Assembly: GCA_963714875.1 (NCBI GenBank)
Contig: CAVQQI010000011.1
Location: forward strand, 558,001-622,000
Origin: JBAOHV01 sp963714875
Lineage (GTDB): Bacteria > Actinomycetota > Acidimicrobiia > Acidimicrobiales > Microtrichaceae
Direction: 5' to 3'
DNA: 64,000 nucleotides
Every line of letters starts with the position of its first letter. Within the stretch, counting starts at the first letter, position 1. A program made the position numbers and the translations under genes. Below the pieces are notes generated by a model, which worked only from the letters and a program-made list of their open reading frames with translations, had not been told where the DNA came from and did not search any database. Shown one piece after another: positions 18,690 through 29,490 of this stretch.

Positions 18690-19808
18690 GTGCTGGACTT
18701 CTCGCTCCCACCCGAGCTGGAGGCGTTGTCCCTCGAGGCCAACGAGGTCGGCCGGCGGGCCGCCGAGGACCTGGCGGTGCAGGAGGACTCCTGGCTCATC
18801 GGCACCTCGCGCGAGTTCTCCCGGGAGCTGGCCCGGCGCGGCTGGCTCGGCATGACCTGGCCCATCGAAGAGGGCGGGGGCGGCAGGACGCCGCTGGACC
18901 GCTTCGTGGTGTTCGAGGCGCTCATCGCGCAGGGCGCCCCGATCGCGACCTCGTGGTTCGCCGACCGTCAGATCGGCCCCACGCTGTTGCAGTTCGGCAC
19001 ACCCGAGCAGCGGCGGCGCTGGCTGCCCGACATCATCGCCGGCACCTCCGCGTGGAGCATCGGCATGAGCGAGCCCGATGCCGGTTCCGACGTCGCCTCG
19101 ATGCGCACCATGGCGGTACGGGACGGTGACCGCTGGATCGTCAACGGCCAGAAGATCTGGACCTCGGGCGCGGCAGATGCCGACTGGTGCTACCTGATCG
19201 CCCGTACCGATCCGCAGGCCGCGCCGCACGCCGGACTGTCGGAGTTCGTTCTCGACATGACCGCGCCTGGCATCGAGGTGCGACCCATCGTCGACGCGAC
19301 GCGCAACGCCCACTTCTGCGAGGTGTACCTGACCGACGTCGAGGTACCGGCCGAACACCTCGTCGGAACGCTCAACGGCAGCTTCAAGCAGGTCATGCGC
19401 CAGATGGAGCACGAGCGCGGCGGCATCGACCGCCTGGTGTCGAACCGGCGGCTCTACCTGGACGCGATCGAGACCGCAGAACTGACCGACGCCCGAGTCC
19501 GTCAGCGCGTCGCCACGTTGGAGTCCGGCTACCGGATCGGCCGTCTGATGGTGCTGAGGGAATTGCTCGGACAGGCACCTGCCGGCTTCTCCGCAGCGAC
19601 CAAGACGTGGTGCACCGAGTTCGAGCAACGGGTCGCCGAGTTCTGCGGCGACGTGGCGGGCCCCGGTGCACTCGAGTGGAACCGGGTGTCGCGCAACATC
19701 TGCTACTCGCCGGCGTACACGATCATGGGTGGCACGACCGACATCCTGCGCAACGTCCTGGCCGAGCGGTACCTCGGCCTGCCTCGGACCCCTCGACCGA
19801 GCAGCTGA
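18690..19808 (+). CDS. Acyl-CoA dehydrogenase family protein
   Basis: FAD-dependent acyl-CoA dehydrogenase of 372 residues, GTG start. The three-part fold is recognisable: an N-terminal helical domain (FSRELARRGWLGMTWPIEEGG), a middle beta domain with the flavin/substrate loop SEPDAGSDVASMRT and IVNGQKIWTSGA, and a C-terminal helical domain ending in TIMGGTTDILRNVLAERYLGLPR. Probably acts in fatty-acid, steroid or branched-chain acid oxidation; the substrate cannot be called. The DUF971 gene is immediately upstream. Confidence 0.93.
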   Translation: MLDFSLPPELEALSLEANEVGRRAAEDLAVQEDSWLIGTSREFSRELARRGWLGMTWPIEEGGGGRTPLDRFVVFEALIAQGAPIATSWFADRQIGPTLLQFGTPEQRRRWLPDIIAGTSAWSIGMSEPDAGSDVASMRTMAVRDGDRWIVNGQKIWTSGAADADWCYLIARTDPQAAPHAGLSEFVLDMTAPGIEVRPIVDATRNAHFCEVYLTDVEVPAEHLVGTLNGSFKQVMRQMEHERGGIDRLVSNRRLYLDAIETAELTDARVRQRVATLESGYRIGRLMVLRELLGQAPAGFSAATKTWCTEFEQRVAEFCGDVAGPGALEWNRVSRNICYSPAYTIMGGTTDILRNVLAERYLGLPRTPRPSS

Positions 19809-19895
19809 GGGCCGAACAGCTGCGACACCGGCTGACCGGTCGCCCGCCGCACCGACAGCCCCGGCCGACTCGGTTCAGCGGGATCACCGGCGAGC

Positions 19896-22604
19896 TCAGT
19901 CCAGCCGGCGCACCGCGAAGTCATCGACCGCCACTCCGACACGGATCTGAACATCCGCGACCCTGGCCCACATCGGCGACACGACCGTCGGATCAGCGAC
20001 CACCGATCGCAGACAGTCATGATGCTCGACCATCGCCGCGAGGCGGTGCACCGCCTCGACCAGCGGGACGCGGTCGAGCGGATCGGTCAGGACCCGTCCG
20101 ACCGGAGAGGTGGCGACGAGCGACGAGGCATCGGCCAGCGTCAGGGGCAACACGCCCAGTTCGTTCTCGTCCAGGATCCGTGCGGGTCCGCCGAGGCCGA
20201 CCCGCACGGTGCCCGAACCGAGATCGTCGCGCTGCACCTCGATCGCCACGTCCAGCCCCGAGTCGGAGAAGCGCTGCACCACGACCGGCAGCATCGCAGG
20301 TCCGAGCGCGTCCCACATCCGCTGCCAGGTGGCACGGAGCTGTTCCTCATCCGCGACGTCGAGCACCACGCCGCTCGCCGTGGAGCGGGTGAGCCGGTCA
20401 CGGGTCGCTGCTTTCAACGCGATCGGCCAGCCCACCCGGTTCGCCGCGGACACCGCTGCGTCGACGTCGGCGGCGACCTCACGCGGGATCACGTCGACCC
20501 CATAGGCCCGCAGCAGTCGATCCTGCTCCCCCAGGCCCAGCTCGGCGATGCTCGACGTGTCGCCGGTGGCGCGACAGCGTTGCTCGACCGGCTCCAGGAT
20601 CTCCTTCGCCGCTGTCTGGTCACCGGATGCGGAACCCGCGACCGTCGACCCTTCCGCGACGTCACGCCACGAGCGGTACTCGACCAGACGACCGATCGCC
20701 CGGGCAGCGTCCTCGGGGAAGCGGAAGATCGGCACCCACCGACCCTCGGCGTCGGGACCCGCTGCAGCGGAATGCAGACGTGCCCGGCCCGCGGCGCCGA
20801 GCATGGTTGCAGCAAAGGTCACCTCGGGCGCAGCGGCGGATGCGTTCGCCACTGCGTCGGCCACCCGCTGGTCCCAGCCCAGCCGCGGCGGCGTGTAGAC
20901 CACCACCACGCTGTGCACCCTGGGGTCGCGGGTCACACGGGCCAAGGCGTCACCGAACGCTGCGGCGTCGGCTGCGTACCCGAGGTCGACGGGGTTCGCC
21001 ATGTTCTGCGAACCATCCGCGACGTCGATCGGGACCAGCTCGAGTCCGGCGTCGATGCAGGCATCGGCGGCCAGGCTGATGGCGCCGTCGGAGTTGCCCA
21101 CGACCACCACTCCCGGCCCGGCGGGCACCGGTTGGTCGGCGACGATCCTGCCGACGTCGAACAGCTGCTCCAGGGTCGACACGCCGATCACGCCGGTCTG
21201 ACGGAACATGGCGCGGGCACGCCCGGCGGCTTCACCACGCTGGGGCGAGCGGGACGAGACCGCCATCGAGGTGTGCAGCGCCGCGACCGGTTGGTGCAGC
21301 GACGCGGCACGAGCGGCGCGGACGAACCGTGGCTGCAGGTGACGTGCCGCCAGGTACATGAGGATCGCCCGGGTGCGATCATCCTCGGTCCAGTAGCTGA
21401 GCAGGTCCGATGCGGACACGTCGGCGCGATTGCCCGCCGCGACCATCGTGGACAGGCCGAGCTCCATCCTGGCGGCGTGGTCGACGATGCCCGCCGCGAG
21501 CGTGCCGGCCTCGGCCATGACCGCGACCGGGCCGCTCAGCGGCATCTCGGGCGCCAGCGTCGCGGCGAGGCGGATGTCGGGATCGGTGTTGATGACACCC
21601 AGGCAGTTGGGGCCGAGCAGACGCAGCCCCGCTCGACGTGCCGCATCACGGGCCTGCTCCTCGAGTGCTGCACCCTCTGCGCCGGCCTCCGCGAAGCCGG
21701 CCGACAGCACGACCACCGAGCGCACCCCGCGCGCTCCACACTCCTCGATGATGCCCGGCACGCTCGCTGCGGGGGTCGCGATGACCGCCAGGTCCACGTG
21801 CTCGGGCAGGTCCGACACCGCCCTGAGCGCCGCGACACCGTCGAGGTGGTCGGCATGGGGGTTCACCGGGTAGAGCTCACCCGTGAAGCCCTTGGCCCGC
21901 AGGTTGGCGAACACGTCCGCGCCGAGACCGCCGCGCCCGCGGCCCACGCCGATGACCGCGACGGAGCGCGGCTCGAGGATGGGACGCACCGAGGCGGCTT
22001 CGGCAGCTCGCTCACGGCGGTCGATCGCCGCCAGCGTCTCGCCGGTCTGGTCCAGATCGAAGCCGATCTCGACCACTCCGTCCTCGAGCCGGGAGGAGAC
22101 CTCGTAGCCGGCCGACTGGAACACCCCGAGCATCTTGCGGTTGTTGGGCAAGGTCGTCGCGGCGAAGCGCGCCAGCCCGTTGTCGGTCGCCGCGGCTGCC
22201 AGGTACTCCAGCAACAAGGTGGCCAGCCCACGCCCGTGGTGCTCGTCGTCGACGAAGAACGCCACCTCGGCGGTGTCGGTGCCCCGGTAGCGCTCGTAGC
22301 GCGCCACGGCGATGATCTCATCGGCCGACACCGCGACGAACGCCACTCGGTCACGGTGATCCACGGTGGTGAAGTGACGGACGTCGCGCTCCGACAGTCG
22401 GGGTCGTGGCGAGAAGTAGCGGAAGTAGACCGATTCGGCCGACTGGCGGTGGTGGAACCTGACCAGACGCTCGGCATCGTCGGGCACGATGGGCCGCACC
22501 CGAACGGTGTGACCGTCCGCGAGCACGACGTCGGTCTCCCACGCCGGTGGGTACGCTCCGAAGCCTGCGGGCTCCTCGACCGGGTCCACCGAGACAGGGT
22601 CCAC
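19896..22604 (-). CDS. GNAT acetyltransferase fused to acyl-CoA synthetase (Pat-like)
   Basis: 902 residues from the GTG at 22604. An N-terminal GNAT domain (~20-190; FFVDDEHHGRGLATLLLEYL is the acetyl-CoA loop) is followed by an ADP-forming acyl-CoA synthetase module: CoA-binding (RSVAVIGVGRGRGGLGADV), succinyl-CoA ligase-like (LGPNCLGVINTD) and ATP-grasp (WPIALKAATRDRLTRSTASG). This is the domain set of protein lysine acetyltransferases of the PatZ/Pat type, with GNAT first as in several actinobacterial homologues. These typically acetylate acyl-CoA synthetases and other metabolic enzymes. The ACD part is usually inactive in Pat enzymes; I cannot tell here. Divergent from DUF885 across 26 bp. 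Confidence 0.9.
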   Translation of the reverse strand: MDPVSVDPVEEPAGFGAYPPAWETDVVLADGHTVRVRPIVPDDAERLVRFHHRQSAESVYFRYFSPRPRLSERDVRHFTTVDHRDRVAFVAVSADEIIAVARYERYRGTDTAEVAFFVDDEHHGRGLATLLLEYLAAAATDNGLARFAATTLPNNRKMLGVFQSAGYEVSSRLEDGVVEIGFDLDQTGETLAAIDRRERAAEAASVRPILEPRSVAVIGVGRGRGGLGADVFANLRAKGFTGELYPVNPHADHLDGVAALRAVSDLPEHVDLAVIATPAASVPGIIEECGARGVRSVVVLSAGFAEAGAEGAALEEQARDAARRAGLRLLGPNCLGVINTDPDIRLAATLAPEMPLSGPVAVMAEAGTLAAGIVDHAARMELGLSTMVAAGNRADVSASDLLSYWTEDDRTRAILMYLAARHLQPRFVRAARAASLHQPVAALHTSMAVSSRSPQRGEAAGRARAMFRQTGVIGVSTLEQLFDVGRIVADQPVPAGPGVVVVGNSDGAISLAADACIDAGLELVPIDVADGSQNMANPVDLGYAADAAAFGDALARVTRDPRVHSVVVVYTPPRLGWDQRVADAVANASAAAPEVTFAATMLGAAGRARLHSAAAGPDAEGRWVPIFRFPEDAARAIGRLVEYRSWRDVAEGSTVAGSASGDQTAAKEILEPVEQRCRATGDTSSIAELGLGEQDRLLRAYGVDVIPREVAADVDAAVSAANRVGWPIALKAATRDRLTRSTASGVVLDVADEEQLRATWQRMWDALGPAMLPVVVQRFSDSGLDVAIEVQRDDLGSGTVRVGLGGPARILDENELGVLPLTLADASSLVATSPVGRVLTDPLDRVPLVEAVHRLAAMVEHHDCLRSVVADPTVVSPMWARVADVQIRVGVAVDDFAVRRLD

Positions 22605-22630
22605 CGCGACAGCGTACCGAAGGGGATCAG

Positions 22631-24422
22631 ATGACCGAGGCCGTGTCGAGCACAGCGGGCGGATCCGCCCACGACCAGCGACCCCGGAACAACAACGGAG
22701 CCGAGTCGCCTCGCTCGCCGCAGCTCGGTCAGCTGTGCGAGCGCTACTGGCGAGCGGAGCTGGCGCGGCACCCGAGCGCTGCGACGCTGCTCGGGGTCCA
22801 CGACCACGACGACCGCCTGGAGGACCTGTCGGAGGCCACCGAAGCGGCACACCGCGAACAGCTCGACTCCATGCTCGCCCAGCTCGACGTCATCGACGCC
22901 ACCGCACCGCTGGGCGCTGCGGACCGGGTCACCGCTGCACTGCTGCGCCACCAGCTCCGGGTCGGCATCACCTCCATCGACCTGCGCCTCGTCGAGCTCG
23001 CGTCGGACCAGATGCTCGGCCCCCACGCCGAGCTGTTGATGATCGCCCCGCAGCTGACCTACCCGGAACCGGACCACGCCGAGGCGGCGCTGACCCGCTA
23101 CTCGCAGGTGCCCCGGCTGCTGGGCCAGGCACTCGACCGCTTCCGGGCCGGCCTGGGCGTCGGCCGCACCCCCGCGGCAGCAGTTCTGGCACGCAGCCTG
23201 CACACCCTCGACGCCTACCTGGGCGGCCCGATCGAGAGCGATCCCTTCCTCGCTGCCCGACTGCCCGAACGGTGGACCGACGACGACCGCTCGAGCGCAG
23301 CGCGGTGGCGCACCGAGATGACTGCGCTGGTACGTGACCGCATCCGCCCCGCGTTCCGGATGTACCGCAACGTGTTGAGCGATGAGCTCGCGCCGCGAGC
23401 GCGTGATGACGATCACGCCGGCTGGTGCTGGCTGCCCGACGGCGACGACCTCTACGCCGCACTCGTCGCACAGCACACGACCGTGGACCAGCCACCCCGC
23501 CAGCTGCACGAGCTCGGCCGCCAGCTGTGCGAGGTCGACCTGCCGCTGGAGTTCGCGACGGTGGGCTCCGATGCGATCGGGACCGGGGATCTCGCAACCA
23601 TCTTCGATCGACTGCGGTCCGACCCGGCGCTCCGCCACCGCGACGCGGCCGAGGTCGTCCAGACCGCTCGGCGCAGCGTGGAACGGGCAACGGCTGCCAT
23701 GCCCGGATGGTTCGGCGTGCTGCCGACCGCTGCGTGTGCGGTCGAGCCCATCCCGGACTTCCTGGCGGCCGACGCCCCCTACGCCTACTACTTCCCGCCG
23801 GCCCCCGACGGCAGCCGGCCGGGGACCTACTTCATCAACACCTCGGATCCCGACCGGGTCGTCGCGCACCGAGGCCGAGTCGATCGCGTTCCACGAGGCG
23901 ATCCCTGGCCACCATCTCCAGATCTCCATCAGCCAGGAGCTCGGGGATCTCCCGTCGTTCCAGCGACACGACGGGGCGACCTCCTACATCGAGGGGTGGG
24001 GGTTGTACTCGGAGCGACTCGCGGACGAGATGGGCCTGTACTCCTCGTCGCTCGACCGCCTCGGCATGCTCACTGCAGACGCCTGGCGTTCGGCACGGTT
24101 GGTGGTCGACACCGGTCTGCACGCCCACGGATGGTCGCGCCAGCAGGCACTCGACTACTTCGCCGAGCACACCCCCGTCCCCAGCGACCAGATCGCCCCC
24201 GAGGTCGACCGCTACCTGGCCATGCCCGCACAGGCACTGTCCTACAAGGTCGGCCAGCTCGAGATCGAACGCCTGCGCGCCGTGGCCACCGAGCGGCTCG
24301 GGGAGCGGTTCGACGTCGCCGAGTTCCACGACGTCGTGCTCGGCTCGGGCGCGGTGACGCTGCCGGTGCTCGCCGGACTGGTCGAGGACTGGCTCGGCGG
24401 GGTGCTCACCGCGCCGGGCTGA
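22631..24422 (+). CDS. DUF885 family metallohydrolase (frameshifted)
   Basis: Member of the DUF885 family of presumed zinc peptidases. The signature AFHEAIPGHHLQ (HEXXXHH-type zinc site) lies near residue 420, followed by SYIEGWGLYSERLADEMG and the conserved C-terminal YFAEHTPV and QALSYKVGQLEI segments. The frame breaks near 23856, where one extra G in CGGGTC splits the gene. Correcting it gives 596 residues, normal for the family. Starts at the ATG at 22631. No signal peptide is visible, so it is probably cytoplasmic. The 3' end overlaps the convergent hydrolase by 17 bp. Substrate unknown. Confidence 0.88.
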
Positions 24423-25416
24423 GCCGCTCCGAGATGATGGCGGCCAGCTCGAGCGGTCGGTCACCCTGGACGCTGTGACCCGCACCGTCGACCACCAGCA
24501 CCTCTGCGTCGGGCTGGCGGCGACGGAGCTCGGCGACGTCGTCGTCGTCGACCACCGGGCTGGCCCCGCCGCGCACCAGCGTCAACGGGACTCCGACCGA
24601 GCTGACGTCCTCCCACAGGTCCGCGCCGTCGGCCAGCACGCCCTCCTCGTGGGCTGCGGATGCCCCGGGTGCGGCTCCCGCGGACTCGATCGGGCCGGTC
24701 GGGTCGGTCGGCGCGTCGATGCTGCCGGCGAGACCTCGGTCGTAGTTCCACTGCCACGATCCGTCGGTGCGGCGGTGGGCGTTGTGCAGGATGCCCCGCC
24801 GCAACGACGCCGCAGAGCGCGTCGGGTTGAACTCCACGGTCCGGTCGAAGATGTCGGTGAAGGTGTCGAAGGTCTGCGGGCCCTCGATGAACGCATGCAC
24901 GTCGGCTGCCTTGTCACGGGTGACGCCGGGAGTGACGTCGACCACCACCAGCCGCCGCACCAGCTGGGGGTGGCGCGCCGCCAGCGCCGTCACGGTCAGG
25001 CCGCCGAGCGACATGCCCACCACCAGTTCGGCAGTCGGGGCCAGCGCGGCGATCATCACCGCCAGGTCGTCCGCGTTCTGGCGCGGCCCGTAGTCGCCGT
25101 CGATGCGCCAGTCGGAATGGCCGTGCCCGGGAAGGTCGATGGCGAGCAGGGGCACTGGCCACAGCGCCAGCGCCACGGTGTCCCAGGTGTGGGCGTTCTG
25201 CGCCCCACCATGGACCAGCACGACGCGGGGCTCGCCGACCCCCCAGCGCAGCGCGGACACCGAACGACGGTCGGGCAGGGCACAGGAGACCCGCTCCACC
25301 GCCAGGTCGTGGGGCAGCACGAGGTCGTACTCGTCGCAGTTCTCCGCGAAGTACGACATCTCGTCGTAGACGAACCCCTCGGCGTCGGGGTTACCTCCGG
25401 GCACGGGTGTCGACAT
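24406..25416 (-). CDS. Alpha/beta hydrolase
   Basis: 336 residues with an alpha/beta hydrolase fold: HGGAQNAHTWD oxyanion loop (~residue 70), DLPGHGHSDW, nucleophile elbow GMSLGG (~135), the acid in the LVRGGASPVVDDDD region, and catalytic His in VDGAGHSVQGD near the C-terminus. The triad is complete. The long N-terminal stretch (~55 residues before the core) is unremarkable. Substrate not predictable. Convergent with DUF885 (17-bp overlap) and divergent from the DUF2085 gene. Confidence 0.9.
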   Translation of the reverse strand: MSTPVPGGNPDAEGFVYDEMSYFAENCDEYDLVLPHDLAVERVSCALPDRRSVSALRWGVGEPRVVLVHGGAQNAHTWDTVALALWPVPLLAIDLPGHGHSDWRIDGDYGPRQNADDLAVMIAALAPTAELVVGMSLGGLTVTALAARHPQLVRRLVVVDVTPGVTRDKAADVHAFIEGPQTFDTFTDIFDRTVEFNPTRSAASLRRGILHNAHRRTDGSWQWNYDRGLAGSIDAPTDPTGPIESAGAAPGASAAHEEGVLADGADLWEDVSSVGVPLTLVRGGASPVVDDDDVAELRRRQPDAEVLVVDGAGHSVQGDRPLELAAIISERLSPAR

Positions 25417-25475
25417 GTCGCCATCTTCGCAGACGACCCATCAGATCCGCCGCCACCGTGCCGATGGAAGGAGTG

Positions 25476-26045
25476 ATGTCGGATCACCTCGCCCCTGCTG
25501 CAGCGCCGGACCGGGTCTGGCTGTCGCACCACGCACCGGAGCACTCCGAACGGTGCCTGCATGTGCGCGGCGTGGCGATCTGTCGCCGTTGCGCCGTGCT
25601 CTACCCGGTCGCGCTGTGTGCTGCTGTGCTGTTCGTCGCGCTCGACGCAGCGACGGGTTGGCTCGTGGCAGCGATGTGGGTGCTGCCCGCACCGATGGCG
25701 GCGGAGTGGATCGGTGAGCACCTGGGGCGACTGCGCTACGACCCGCGTCGCCAGATCGCCGTCACCGCGCTCGGCGCTCCTGCGCTGGGCGCTGCGCTGG
25801 CGATCACTTGGGAGCGACCCTTCTCGCCCGCGGCGGTGCTACCGATCGCAGTGTGGACCCTGTGCTGCGCGGGCGTCGCGCTGTGGACGCAGTGGCGTGC
25901 GCTGCCCGAACTCGATGCCGGCTGGGAGGCCCGCCACGAAGCCGACGAGGTGGAACGGCGCGAGCGCCTGAGGTCGCTGCTGGACGGTGTCGAGTCCGAC
26001 GGCGACGACAGCGGCGGCACCCAGGAGCAGCGGACGCGCACCTGA
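25476..26045 (+). CDS. DUF2085 family membrane protein
   Basis: 189 residues from the ATG at 25476, which has a GGAAGGA ribosome-binding site. The N-terminal half carries His and Cys motifs of DUF2085 (CLHVRGVAICRRCAVLYP), probably metal-binding. About four hydrophobic segments follow (residues ~45-145), and a charged cytoplasmic tail of ~40 residues ends the protein. Function unknown; predicted inner-membrane location. Confidence 0.82.
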   Translation: MSDHLAPAAAPDRVWLSHHAPEHSERCLHVRGVAICRRCAVLYPVALCAAVLFVALDAATGWLVAAMWVLPAPMAAEWIGEHLGRLRYDPRRQIAVTALGAPALGAALAITWERPFSPAAVLPIAVWTLCCAGVALWTQWRALPELDAGWEARHEADEVERRERLRSLLDGVESDGDDSGGTQEQRTRT

Positions 26046-26116
26046 CCACCGGTCAGCGGGCGACTACGCTCCGCCGACGAGCCGTCGGATGGTGACGGCA
26101 CACAGGGGGATCTGCG

Positions 26117-28599
26117 ATGCATCAGCGCCAACGGCCGCGTGCCATGAGCCGTCTGGCACGGGGTGCGGCCGTCGCCGTTGTCGTCGCGCTGGGTGCAGCG
26201 GCCTGCACCGACACTCCCGAGGGAGCTCCCGCCTGGAACGACCCGATGCTGTCCGCCACGACCATCGACGAGATCGCGTCCCTCTCCGAGACTGCGGGGG
26301 CCGCGGAGTTCGCGGTGCAGCCCAGCGTCGAGCAGGTCGCGGTGACCGGCGCTGCACCCGACGTCGACCTGGTCCTGTTCGACCAGAGCGGTGCTGCTGC
26401 GGCACTCGGTACGACCGACGAGCAGGGCTCGCTGGTCTTCCGTCAGGTCACCCCCGGCACCGGCTACCGCGTCGCGAACGCCCAGAACCAGGACGACCCC
26501 GACGTCGAGCAGGTCGCCTCGGACCCCTTCGAGGTCATCGCGATCGAGGACTCGACCCCACAGCAGTCCTTCTACGACGCCCAGACCCTGGAACCGGGCT
26601 TCACCTACGTCGAGACCCGTGACGGCACGACCCTGTCGGCCTCGGTGTACCTGCCGGGACCGATCGAGGACGGGCCCTACCCGACGGTGGTCGAGTACTC
26701 GGGCTACTCCCCGTCCAAGCCTGCGGTGAACCTGATCGGCGAGCGGTGGGACGACATCAAGGACGGTCTGCCCGACGGTCTGACCGAGGAGGCCGTGTGC
26801 GAGCTGGCGGGGTTCGCCTGTGCGGCACCCGACCAGCCGGCGTCGCTGCTGGCGCACGCGATGGGCTACGCCGTGGTCGCGGTCAACATCCGCGGCACCG
26901 GCTGCTCGGGCGGCTCCTATGACTTCTTCGAGCCGCTCCAGCTGCTCGACGGCTACGACGTGATCGAGACCGTCGCCGCCCAGGACTGGGTCAAGAACAA
27001 CCGCGTCGGCATGGTGGGCCTGTCGTACCCGGGCATCTCGCAGCTGTTCGTCGCCTCGACACAGCCACCCAGCCTCGCCGCGATCATGCCCTTCGTCGGT
27101 CTACGACGACACCGTTCGCGGCGTGCTCGCCCCGGGCGGCATCTTCAACGAGGGCTTCGCGCTCCAGTGGGCCGAGAACGTGCTGGACGACGCCGAACCC
27201 TACGGACAGGGCTGGGAGCAGGACGTCGTCGACGAGGGCGACACCGAGTGCGCCACCAACCAGTTGCTGCGCGGCCAGAACGTCGACGCCGTCGCCCGGG
27301 CACGCAGCTACCCCAACTACGTCCCCGAGGTCGCCGACCCACTCAGCTTCGAGAAGATCGGTCCGAACATCGAAGCAGCGGTGTTCTACACCTCGTCGTT
27401 CCAGGACGAGCAGGTCGGCGGGCGCGCCCCGCTGATGTTCGATGACCTGACGAGTGCGCCGGTGGTGCGGCTCAACGCCTGGAACGGAGCGCACGTCGAC
27501 GGGTTCGCCCCTCAGAACCTGGTCGAGTGGAAGACCTTCATGGACCTGTACGTCAACGGCGAGCAGACCCCTCGCTCACTCGCCGTTCGAGCTGTTCGCC
27601 CCACTGGTGTTCGGCGAGGCGTTCGGCGTCTCCCCGGCGTTGCCGCCCCAGCGGGTGATCCCGGGCGAGGACATCGAGGCGCAGCGAGCGGCGTACGAGG
27701 CCGAACCACCGGTGCGCATCCTGTTGGAGAACGGTGCCGGCGATCCCGACGAGCCCGGCTCGCCGATCGCGACCGCCGAGGTGCTCGCGGACACCTGGCC
27801 GATTCCGGGCACCACGGCGGTGTCGTACTGGTTCGGCCCCGACGGGACGCTGACGACCGAGGCACCCGGCGACGACGAGGGCGGGTCCGACGAGGCAGGT
27901 CCGACGCGGCGGAACAGCGCGAGCCGTTTCGATGTCGATCGGTCGTTGGCCCAGCTCAGCTCCTTCGCGGACGTCGACGGCAACGACCCGTTCCGGGCGG
28001 ACGCCGAGTACGACTGGCGTCAGGAGCCCGACGGCTCGGCGACGGTGTTCGTCTCGGAGCCGCTGGAGGAGGATCAGCCGCTCATCGGCTCGGCCAGTGC
28101 CGATCTGTGGATCCGCTCCAGCTATCAGGAGGCCGACCTCGGGGTGACGCTGTCCGAGGTCCGCCCCGACGGGTCGGAGACCTACATCCAGTCCGGGGTG
28201 CAGCGCGGCACCCATCGTCGCACCACTGCGGAATCGACCCCACTGCTGCCGCTGATGAGCGGGCTGGCAGAGGATGCCGAACCGCTGCCGACCGACGAGT
28301 TCGTCGAGACGCGTGTCGAGATCTTCCCGTTCGCGCACGTCGTGCGTGAGGGCTCCCGCATCCGCCTGTCGGTGCACACCCCGGGCGGCGACAAGGTGCG
28401 CTGGAAGTACATCCTGGCCGAGGTGCCCGACGGCTCCTACGTGGACGTCGGGCACTCCGCTGCGTACCCCTCCAAGCTGGTGCTGCCACTGGTGCCGGGC
28501 GTGACCGGGTACCCCGCGAGCGTCCCGGAGGACTGCAACTCGCTGCGGGCCCAACCCTGTCGCGACTTCGAGGAGTACGACAACACCCCGGCGGACTGA
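26117..28599 (+). CDS. CocE/NonD-type S15 hydrolase, lipoprotein (two frameshifts)
   Basis: Secreted alpha/beta hydrolase of the X-Pro dipeptidyl-peptidase (S15) / CocE family. An N-terminal signal with LGAAAC and Cys at ~30 suggests a lipoprotein. An Ig-like region (~50-150) precedes the catalytic domain with the RDGTTLSASVYLPG start, the oxyanion region NIRGTGCSGGSYDFFEP and nucleophile elbow GLSYPG. The jelly-roll C-terminal domain (SASADLWIRSS, SRIRLSVHTPGGD) is intact. The frame breaks near 27095 and 27568, each explained by one extra base; correction gives ~826 residues. Likely an esterase or peptidase on the cell surface; the substrate is not predictable. The frameshifts are probably sequence errors. 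Confidence 0.88.
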
Positions 28600-28626
28600 C
28601 AGCGCCGGCGGCGGGCCCCACATCTG

Positions 28627-29364
28627 ATGTCGACCCTCTCGTGGATCCTGCTTGCAGGGTTCGCCATGTCGGCGATTGCGCTCGTCGGCTCGGTCACGCT
28701 CGTCCTTCCCGGGCCGGTGCTCGACCGGATCTTGTTGCCCGTCATCGGTCTGGCTGCGGGGTCGTTGCTCGGTGGCGCCTGCTTCCACATGCTCCCAGGA
28801 GCTGTCGACGCGCTGGGCAACGTGCGCGGTGTCTACCTCTCGCTGGTGGCGGGGTTCCTGACGTTCTTCGTCCTGGAGCAGTTCCTCCACTGGCACCACT
28901 GTCATCACACCCGGCACGACCATCGTCGCCCGGTCGGCTACCTGCTCCTGCTCGCCGACGGGCTCCACAACCTCATCGGTGGTCTGGCCGTGGGCGGAGC
29001 GTTCGTCGTCGACATCCGTGTCGGGCTGGTCGCCTGGTTCGCAGCTGCCGCCCATGAGGTCCCACAGGAGCTGGGGGACTTCGGCGTGCTCGTCCAGAGC
29101 GGCTGGCGGCGGAGTGCCGCTCTGCTGTGGAACTTCGCCTCGGCGCTCACGTTCCTGCTCGGCGCACTGCTGGCCTACGCGCTCGCCGGTCGCCTCGATG
29201 TCGCCTACCTGCTGCCGTTCGCCGCGGGCAACTTCATCTACATCTGCGCCGCCGACCTGCTCCCCGAGCTCGCCTCGCAGCAGCGCACACGGGACAAGGT
29301 CGAAACCACCGCCGCCTTCATCGCCGGCCTTGCGATCCTTCTCGCCGCGACCCGGTTGTCCTGA
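28627..29364 (+). CDS. ZIP-family metal transporter
   Basis: 245-residue inner-membrane protein with about eight hydrophobic segments. The metal-binding helices are recognisable: ADGLHNLIGGLAVGGA (TM4) and AAHEVPQELGDFGVL (TM5), plus a histidine-rich loop HWHHCHHTRHDHRR between TM3 and TM4. Probably imports zinc or another divalent ion. Starts at the ATG at 28627, 27 bp after the upstream hydrolase stop. Confidence 0.93.
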   Translation: MSTLSWILLAGFAMSAIALVGSVTLVLPGPVLDRILLPVIGLAAGSLLGGACFHMLPGAVDALGNVRGVYLSLVAGFLTFFVLEQFLHWHHCHHTRHDHRRPVGYLLLLADGLHNLIGGLAVGGAFVVDIRVGLVAWFAAAAHEVPQELGDFGVLVQSGWRRSAALLWNFASALTFLLGALLAYALAGRLDVAYLLPFAAGNFIYICAADLLPELASQQRTRDKVETTAAFIAGLAILLAATRLS

Positions 29365-29490
29365 TGCGCGGGCCCCTCACCGTGGGCGGTGCTTCCACGG
29401 GGTCGGCGCCGTCGGCCGCATCGCCGCGGCCGCCCGGCCATCTGACGATCCACCGGGAAGGGCCGACCGGCGCCAGCGTGTTCACCTCCC

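Noticed and set aside
26000..26620. Separate small ORFs around the CocE gene start
   Set aside because: Arg/Pro/Ser-rich shadow frames of the same DNA with no start context.
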